Shown here one piece after another: positions 58,817-64,000 of a DNA stretch of 64,000 nucleotides. The notes beneath the pieces are model-generated. The model was given only the letters and a program-made list of their open reading frames with translations. It was not told the origin of the DNA and made no database searches. Source of the DNA: Microbacterium protaetiae (GTDB lineage: Bacteria; Actinomycetota; Actinomycetes; Actinomycetales; Microbacteriaceae); assembly GCF_004135285.1 (NCBI RefSeq), contig NZ_CP035494.1, forward strand, positions 1,860,001-1,924,000. The letters run 5' to 3'. Made by a program: the position numbers and the translations under genes. The stretch's first letter is position 1; the number at the start of each line of letters is the position of its first letter.

Positions 58817-59186
58817 CGAGTTGTCCAGTCGTTGCCCGAGTTGTCCTCGGGTTGCGTGACTTGTCCTCTAATGCACGGTACACAAGGGGGCAACTCGGGC
58901 AACGAGGGGGCAACTCGGGCAGCTCGGTCAACGAGGGGGGTAACTCGGGCAGCTCGGGCAACGAGGGGGCAACTCGCGCAACGAGGGGACAGCTCGCGCA
59001 ACGGAGGGACAGCTCGCGCAACGGAGGGACAACTCGCGCAACGGAGGGGCAACTCGCGCAATGGAGGGGACAACGCGGCAACGAGGGGGCAACTCGCGCA
59101 ACGAGGGGACAGCTCGCGCAACGGAGGGGCAACTCGCGCAACGGAGGGACAACTCGCGCAACGGAGGGACGAGGGGGCAACTCGCG
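58817..59186. repeat. 20-bp minisatellite array, mostly inverted relative to the 57957 array
   Basis: A short stretch (58817-58868) has two or three GAGTTGTCC units in the same orientation as the 57957 array. From about 58886 units of GGACAACTCGCGCAACGGAG, which contain the complement of GAGTTGTCC, run head to tail to about 59186. No gene is present; the minus-strand reading is Arg/Cys/Leu/Pro repetitive. Confidence 0.85.
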
Positions 59187-59200
59187 CAAGGCGCGCGGGG

Positions 59201-60247
59201 TCAGGCCAGCGCGCCGGTCGCCCAGATCACGACGAGCGAGGTCGCCGTCACGAGCACCCACAGGATCGCGCCGAGCAGCAGCGGGCGCCATCCCGCGCGG
59301 CGCAGGGCCGCGGCATCCGTCGACAGTCCGATGCCGGCGAGGGCGACGGCGATGAGGAACACGCTGGCTTGCACCAGCCCGTCCTGCACACCGGGCGCTA
59401 TCGCCCCGAGCGAGTTGAGCACGGCGACCACGACGAATCCCATCAGGAACCACGGCACGAGCCTGCCGATCTGGCCCGCCGACATGCCGCGTGACGCGGT
59501 GCGCCGGGCCTCGACAGCGGCGAGGGCCACCGTGATCGGAATGATCATGAGTGTGCGCACCAACTTGACGACGACCGCGAAGCTCAGGGCCGCGGTGCCG
59601 TACACGCTGGCCGTCGCGACCACCGAGCTCGTGTCGTTGACGGCGGTGCCGGCGAGCAGTCCGAACGCGTGCGGCGACATGTTCAGCGCATGACCGAGCA
59701 GCGGGAACAGCAGCACCGCGAGCACATTGAACAGGAAGATCGTCGACACCGCGTAGGCGACCTCGGCGCTGGCCGCCGTGATGACCGGTGCGACCGCGGC
59801 GATGGCGGATGCCCCGCAGATGCCGGTTCCGACGCCGATCAGCGTGCGCAGCCGGCGCTCGATGCCCAGCCACCGGCCGATCGCCCACGCAGTCAGAAGG
59901 CACACCGCCAGCGTCGAGAGCATGACCGGCAGCGACGCGAGTCCCACCTGGAAGATGCTCGCCAGCGACAGCTGAGCGCCCAGCAGTACGACGGCGCACT
60001 GCAGCAGGAACTTCGAGCTGTACTCGATGCCGGGCCGCAGCCGATCGGCCGGTCGGCGCACGAGCGCGATGCCCACGCCGATCACTATCGCCGGCACGGC
60101 ACCGCCGAGCACCGGCACGAGACGCCCGATCGCGCTCGCGACGACGGCGATGCCCATGCACACCAGCACTCCCGGCCACACATCGCGACCGCGCAGGGCG
60201 AGCCGGCGCGGCAGCGAGATGACAGGGGTGACGAACACGATCTCCAT
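59201..60247 (-). CDS. YeiH-family putative sulfate exporter
   Basis: 348 residues, about ten membrane helices. Conserved core IGVGTGICGASAIAAVAPVI, FPLLGHALNMSPHAFGLLAGTAVNDTSSVVATASVYG and VKLVRTLMIIP identify the UPF0324/YeiH family (PF03601). Divergent from a LysR gene, the classical YeiH-YeiE pairing in which YeiE responds to sulfite. Its 3' end is just beside the minisatellite. Confidence 0.9.
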   Translation of the reverse strand: MEIVFVTPVISLPRRLALRGRDVWPGVLVCMGIAVVASAIGRLVPVLGGAVPAIVIGVGIALVRRPADRLRPGIEYSSKFLLQCAVVLLGAQLSLASIFQVGLASLPVMLSTLAVCLLTAWAIGRWLGIERRLRTLIGVGTGICGASAIAAVAPVITAASAEVAYAVSTIFLFNVLAVLLFPLLGHALNMSPHAFGLLAGTAVNDTSSVVATASVYGTAALSFAVVVKLVRTLMIIPITVALAAVEARRTASRGMSAGQIGRLVPWFLMGFVVVAVLNSLGAIAPGVQDGLVQASVFLIAVALAGIGLSTDAAALRRAGWRPLLLGAILWVLVTATSLVVIWATGALA

Positions 60248-60312
60248 CGTCGGCGCGTGCGGGTGCCGCGGGAAGACGGGGATATCCTGTGGTGATACAA
60301 GCGGAGGTTGTG

Positions 60313-61227
60313 ATGCATCGACGGGTTCCCGACCTGGTCGGCCTCGAACTCATCGACGCCGTCGCGCGCACCGGCAGCATGTCGGCGGCGGCGCGCGAAG
60401 CGCGCGTCACCCAGCAGGCCGTGTCGACGAAGATCCGCGCCATCGAACGCCTCATCGGGGTGGAGCTTTTCGTGCGCTCACCGCAGGGCGCACGGCTGAC
60501 CCCCGATGGCGAGTCGGTCGTCGCATGGACGCGTGACGTGTTGGCCGCCGCCGAACGAATGGGTGCCGCCCTCGAGCTGCTGCACGCCGCCCCCGAGCGC
60601 ACCCTGGCTGTCGGGGGCAGTCAGACGATCGCGGCACGGCTGTTGCCGGGGTGGATGCTGCAGTTGCGTGAACGGCAGATCGCGGCGGGGCAGCATCCCA
60701 CCGCCGTGCGCCTGCTCACCGGCAACAGCACCGAAGTCGCGCGCCTTGTGCGCGACGGCACCCTCGATCTGGGCTTCATCGAGACTCCGCTGGTGCCGTC
60801 GGATCTGGGCTCGACCACGGTTGCGGTCGATCGGCTCGTGATCGCCGTGCCGCCCGCCCACCCCTGGCTCGGCGCCGTTGAGCTCGCCGAGTTGGCCGCG
60901 ACGCCGCTCGTGGTGCGCGAGAGCGGCAGTGGCACGCGGTCGGCGTATGAGGTCGCGGTGCGCGAACGCATCGGCGTGCCGCCGGCCGAACCGGCGCTCG
61001 AACTGGACACGACCGTCGCTGTGCTCTCTGCGGTGGCCGGGGGCGTCGCCCCGGCGGTGCTCAGCGAGCTCGCCGTGGCCGACGATGTGAAGCTCGGTCG
61101 TGTGCGTCGTCTCGACATCGCCGGTGAACCCGTCGTGCGCCCGTTGAGCGCACTCTGGCGAGGCGACGCCGGCGCTCTGCGCGGGGCATCCCGTCTGCTC
61201 GTCGAAATCGCCGTGTCGGGTCGCTGA
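60313..61227 (+). CDS. LysR-family transcriptional regulator
   Basis: 304 residues from the ATG at 60313 (GGAGG upstream). HTH: LELIDAVARTGSMSAAAREARVTQQAVSTKIRAIERLIGVELFVR. The C-terminal effector domain (LAVGGSQTIAARLLPGWM, LDLGFIETPLVPSDL, LVVRESGSGTRSAYE) resembles CysB/YeiE-type regulators. The 65-bp gap to the divergent YeiH gene is the likely operator region. Confidence 0.9.
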   Translation: MHRRVPDLVGLELIDAVARTGSMSAAAREARVTQQAVSTKIRAIERLIGVELFVRSPQGARLTPDGESVVAWTRDVLAAAERMGAALELLHAAPERTLAVGGSQTIAARLLPGWMLQLRERQIAAGQHPTAVRLLTGNSTEVARLVRDGTLDLGFIETPLVPSDLGSTTVAVDRLVIAVPPAHPWLGAVELAELAATPLVVRESGSGTRSAYEVAVRERIGVPPAEPALELDTTVAVLSAVAGGVAPAVLSELAVADDVKLGRVRRLDIAGEPVVRPLSALWRGDAGALRGASRLLVEIAVSGR

Positions 61228-61279
61228 GCCGGCGCGCTCGCCGGCGAGGAACAGGCGAGGGTCGCTGATCGAGCCGCCG

Positions 61280-61993
61280 CTACTCGAGCTCGTTCTCGCG
61301 ATACAGCTGCACGTCGCGCACGCCGTCGATGGCGGTGAGCTCGGTGACCACCTGCTGCGGATCGTGGGCGCCCTCGATTTCGAGGGTCACCGAGACGGTG
61401 TCGTCGATGGGTCCGCCGCGCTGTTCGGCGCGCTGCACCGACCAACCGTTGCCGGTGACCGTCGAGAGCACATTGCGCAGCAGACCGCGTCCGTCCACGT
61501 AGACCACCTTTATCTGCACCTGACGGTCGACGCTGCCGGGCAGATGCCGCCCGAACAACTGGAACCCGAAGGTGATCACGAAGTGCAGCATGGTGACGGC
61601 GATCGCCAGCACCCACAGTCCGGCACCGGCGGCCATGCCGATCGCGGCGGTCTCCCAGACGGATGCCGCGGTGGTCAGCCCCCGCACCGCACCGTGCCGG
61701 GTCAGGATCAGGCCGGCGCCGAGAAACCCGATTCCGGTCACGACCTGCGCGGCCACGCGTGAGGGGTCCAGCGTCACGTTCTCGCCGACCACGTCGAAGA
61801 ACCCGTACTTGCTGATCAGCAGGAACAGCGCGGCCGACGTGCCGACGATCGCCTGGGTGCGCAGGCCTGCGCTGTGCCGACGCAACTGCCGTTCGAGCCC
61901 GATCAGCGCACTCAGCACGAACGCCAGGAGCAGCTCGCCCACCTGGAGCCACCCCTGACCCGTGAAATCGACCAGGGACTGCGCCACCGTCAT
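61280..61993 (-). CDS. MgtC/SapB-family membrane protein
   Basis: 237 residues from the ATG at 61993. Four or five N-terminal helices with [34 protein letters not shown] and [23 protein letters not shown], the MgtC signature; the C-terminal 80 residues form an ACT-like domain ([20 protein letters not shown]). Role in magnesium homeostasis or ATPase control is inferred from the family. Length exceeds short SapB forms. Confidence 0.9.
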   Translation of the reverse strand: MTVAQSLVDFTGQGWLQVGELLLAFVLSALIGLERQLRRHSAGLRTQAIVGTSAALFLLISKYGFFDVVGENVTLDPSRVAAQVVTGIGFLGAGLILTRHGAVRGLTTAASVWETAAIGMAAGAGLWVLAIAVTMLHFVITFGFQLFGRHLPGSVDRQVQIKVVYVDGRGLLRNVLSTVTGNGWSVQRAEQRGGPIDDTVSVTLEIEGAHDPQQVVTELTAIDGVRDVQLYRENELE

Positions 61994-62098
61994 ACCCCGG
62001 AACCTACCCTCGAACCGCGCCGCAGAACAGGGGCCGCAGAACAGGGGATGAGACAATGGTGGGACCGGGGCATCCCGCCCCGCGGAGTGAGGGCGAAC

Positions 62099-62395
62099 AT
62101 GGTCGAGCTGCTGTCGCAGGGCATGATCGCTCTATCGACCTGGGCGTGGCTCGAAGTGCATTCGACGTCGTTCGCGATGATGGTGGCTGCGCTGCTGGCT
62201 CTCGCGGTGGTCGCGATCGTGGCCGCGGCGATGTTGACCGTGGTGCTGCGGCTCTGGGCTGCGGCACTGCCCGCGGGCCGGCGCGAGCGCGCATTCCCGG
62301 CCAACGCGGCGAGACCGCCGACCCTGCATCGGCCCGTCGGAGGCCGTGGGCCTCGCGCGCCGGGCGCGGCATTTCGCCGCCTCGCGCTGGTCTGA
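62099..62395 (+). CDS. small single-helix membrane protein of unknown function
   Basis: 98 residues from the ATG at 62099, with GGAGTGAGGG upstream. One helix ([26 protein letters not shown], about 25-50) is followed by a basic Arg/Pro tail. No family recognised. It is divergent from mgtC-like and precedes a palindromic minisatellite. Confidence 0.6.
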   Translation: MVELLSQGMIALSTWAWLEVHSTSFAMMVAALLALAVVAIVAAAMLTVVLRLWAAALPAGRRERAFPANAARPPTLHRPVGGRGPRAPGAAFRRLALV

Positions 62396-62412
62396 CGCAC
62401 GCTCGCATCCCT

Positions 62413-62533
62413 CGTGATCCGATGTGGGATGCCGCATCCCTTCCGTGATCCGATGTGGGATGCCACATCCCTTCCGTGATCCGATCTGGGATGCCACATC
62501 CCTTCCGTGATCCGATCTGGGATGCCGCATCCC
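62413..62533. repeat. 31-bp tandem repeat, four units, each with a palindrome
   Basis: Units start at 62413, 62444, 62475 and 62506 with CGTGATCCGATGTGGGATGC. In each, GGGATG-CC(G/A)-CATCCC gives a 6-bp stem. Base changes are compensated in part (GTGGGAT/GTCTGGGAT). It lies in the gap after the small membrane protein gene; no other feature seen in the gap. Confidence 0.88.
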
Positions 62534-62651
62534 GGCGCATGACGAGGCGGCACGCGAACCGTGTCCGTTCTCTTACGAAAGCTCTGTCACGTCTTCTCGT
62601 TGGTTCCGTCTTTTTCGCCTGTGGTGCCTGCGCCCCCGGCGTCGTCTGCAA

Positions 62652-62891
62652 TTGTGGGTCGCGCCGCTGTGGCGCCTTAACACCTGGATGATTCTGGGTG
62701 CCGCCGCCGTGATCGGCTTCGAAGGCCTTGAGGCGCTGTTGGGCACGTTTCTGCTGGCGCCCGAGCTCTTGCCGTTCGTGTTGCTGGCCATCGCGGTGTT
62801 CTGGCTCGTGCGCGAGCGTGCTGGGCGCGGCATCCATCGCCTGCGGGTGCGGTGGCGCGCCTACCGGCGGCTGCGCCGACTGCGCGGCTGA
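62652..62891 (+). CDS. small membrane protein of unknown function
   Basis: 79 residues from a TTG at 62652; the frame is open upstream but has no ATG or GTG. One or two helices (AAAVIGFEGLEALLGTFLLAP and LLPFVLLAIAVFWLV) and a strongly basic C-terminus (RLRVRWRAYRRLRRLRG). The true start is uncertain. Stop is 2 bp before the alcohol dehydrogenase stop on the other strand. Confidence 0.5.
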   Translation: MWVAPLWRLNTWMILGAAAVIGFEGLEALLGTFLLAPELLPFVLLAIAVFWLVRERAGRGIHRLRVRWRAYRRLRRLRG

Positions 62892-62893
62892 GG

Positions 62894-63922
62894 TCAGCGC
62901 TGGGGTGCGACCACCGACTTGATCGTGCCCGGGGTCGTCGTCGATTCGAGTGCGGCCTCGGTCTCGGAGAGCGGAAATGTGCCGGTGATCATTGCATCAA
63001 GATCGACGTGTCCGCTCGCCGCCATGGCCACGGCGGCCGGCCAGGTGTTCGCGTAGCGAAAGACGCCCGTCACGATGAGTTCGTTGTTCTGGATGTGTGT
63101 CACCGGGAATGGCAACTCGGCCAGACCCATGCCCACCAGCACTGCGCGCCCGGCCGGACGCAGTGCCTCGAGCCCTGCCCGCACGGCGGCACCGGCACCT
63201 GAGGCGTCGATGAAGGCGTCCACGTGCGATGCGGCCACGGCGGTGGCATCGGCGACGGGATCGAGTGCTGTGGTCGCTCCGAACCGCAGGGCTGCGGCGC
63301 GCCGCTCGGCGCTGATGTCGGTGATCAGCACGTCGGTGGCACCGGATGCGCGCGCCACCTGCGCGATCGCCAGCCCGACCGGGCCGGCCCCGGTGATCAG
63401 CACCCGGCTTCCTGGACGCAGCTCGGCTTTTCGGCCCGCGGCGATGGCGACCGACAGGGGCTCAAGCAGCGCGGCGGCACCGTCGCTGACACTGTCGGGC
63501 ACGTGGTGCGCGAAATGGCTCTGGATCGTGACGTACTCGCAGAATGCGCCGTCGGTGCCCGGCACCGCATAGAACTTCATGTGTGGATCGAGGTTGTAGT
63601 CGCCGCGTAGCGTCTCGGCCGAGGAAGGTGAAGGATGCTGCGGCTCGATCGAAACACGCTCGCCCAGGCGCTCGGGTGCGACGGCCGCTCCCACAGCGAC
63701 GATCTCGCCGCCGGATTCGTGTCCAAGGATGAGTGGCTCATCCAGCACCCAGTCGCCGAGGCGGCCCTCCCGATAGAAGTGCACGTCTGAGCCGCACACG
63801 CCGACGGCGGTCACCCGCACGAGCACCTCATCGGGCGCGGGCTTCGGCACCGTGCGCTCTTCGAGCCGGACCTCGTGGGGGCGCACGAGTACCGCCGCTC
63901 GCATGGTTTGGGGTAGGGACAT
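62894..63922 (-). CDS. medium-chain alcohol dehydrogenase (sorbitol/xylitol dehydrogenase-like) without structural zinc Cys
   Basis: 342 residues from the second of two adjacent ATGs (63922), AAGGAG 6 bp upstream. Catalytic zinc ligands are in GVCGSDVH (Cys), ILGHESGG (His-Glu) and LLEPLSVA (Glu). The four Cys of the structural zinc lobe, usual near IEPQHP, are replaced by Ser/Pro/Asp (HPSPSSAETLRGDYNLDP). The NAD(P) fold has VLITGAGPVGLAIAQVARASG. Polyol dehydrogenase specificity is plausible. Promoter region continues to the window edge. Confidence 0.9.
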   Translation of the reverse strand: MSLPQTMRAAVLVRPHEVRLEERTVPKPAPDEVLVRVTAVGVCGSDVHFYREGRLGDWVLDEPLILGHESGGEIVAVGAAVAPERLGERVSIEPQHPSPSSAETLRGDYNLDPHMKFYAVPGTDGAFCEYVTIQSHFAHHVPDSVSDGAAALLEPLSVAIAAGRKAELRPGSRVLITGAGPVGLAIAQVARASGATDVLITDISAERRAAALRFGATTALDPVADATAVAASHVDAFIDASGAGAAVRAGLEALRPAGRAVLVGMGLAELPFPVTHIQNNELIVTGVFRYANTWPAAVAMAASGHVDLDAMITGTFPLSETEAALESTTTPGTIKSVVAPQR

Positions 63923-64000
63923 CATCGGCTCCTTGGCTGAGGTCACGACTCGGACACACGTGTTGACATCTGGACTCACCATTCTTATGGTGTATCTAAC

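Noticed and set aside
57957..59186. Possible repeat-protein gene on the minus strand (LREL/CASCP-type peptide repeats)
   Set aside because: The peptide repeats arise because the 20-bp units are read in successive frames; no start, no stable frame and no non-repetitive domain.
1..64000. tRNA, rRNA or complete insertion sequence
   Set aside because: No cloverleaf, rRNA-like sequence or transposase was recognised; islands appear bounded by gene-fragment repeats instead.

Overview
The window comes from a high-GC actinobacterium, most likely Microbacteriaceae and probably Microbacterium. The grounds are protein sequence character, frequent GTG starts, pervasive ATGA/GTGA gene overlaps, a Gram-positive type flagellar locus with csrA and fliW, and dependence on a carbohydrate ABC importer with no ATPase gene nearby. 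This placement rests on recognition alone; no search was run.

Layout. 1-0.8 kb: the start of a YccF-family membrane protein, then three different repeat blocks. 0.8-7.9 kb: a LacI regulator, a GH42 beta-galactosidase and a MalEFG-like importer, with two matching palindromic operators between regulator and enzyme; this looks like a beta-galactoside or galacto-oligosaccharide unit. 7.9-10.7 kb: pantothenate genes panC-panD-panB behind a DUF2520 Rossmann protein. 10.9-12.2 kb: a membrane-anchored zinc metallopeptidase. 12.5-12.7 kb: a decayed chimera of ctaD and DUF2520 fragments. 12.7-38.4 kb: a nearly complete flagellar locus. Most of it is on the minus strand (fliA, fliC, fliD, fliS, flgB to csrA); flgN-flgK-flgL-fliW run on the plus strand. 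38.4-43.9 kb: ctaD, an SDR, a rhodanese, a repeat-rich gap with three long hairpins, and an MBL hydrolase. 43.9-59 kb: accessory genes, comprising a polymorphic toxin locus (YbaB-like, EspC-like, TNT toxin, two Imm61-like proteins, DUF2235 lipase), ECF sigma genes, three paralogous NAD(P)-binding oxidoreductases, two alpha/beta hydrolases and a Met/Cys-rich copper-storage-like protein. 59-64 kb: a YeiH/LysR pair, MgtC, two small membrane proteins and a zinc-type alcohol dehydrogenase.

How genes work together. Three flagellar promoters share a sigma-28 pattern (TAA, then GYCGATAG at fixed spacing), so fliA in the locus probably drives flagellin, the flgB operon and flgN-flgK-flgL-fliW. The flagellin leader has a GGA in a hairpin loop and another GGA in the Shine-Dalgarno, fitting CsrA repression relieved by FliW; both genes are at the two ends of the locus. 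Four promoters in the 44-58 kb region share TGTCACA-like, N16, GGTC, defining a local ECF41-type regulon that covers the three oxidoreductases and a hydrolase.

The most unusual structural point is that both accessory blocks, flagellar and toxin, sit between direct repeats made of partial copies of a bordering gene (ctaD; an ECF sigma gene). fliK and the TNT toxin each show a frameshift at a homopolymer, so raw-read checking matters.
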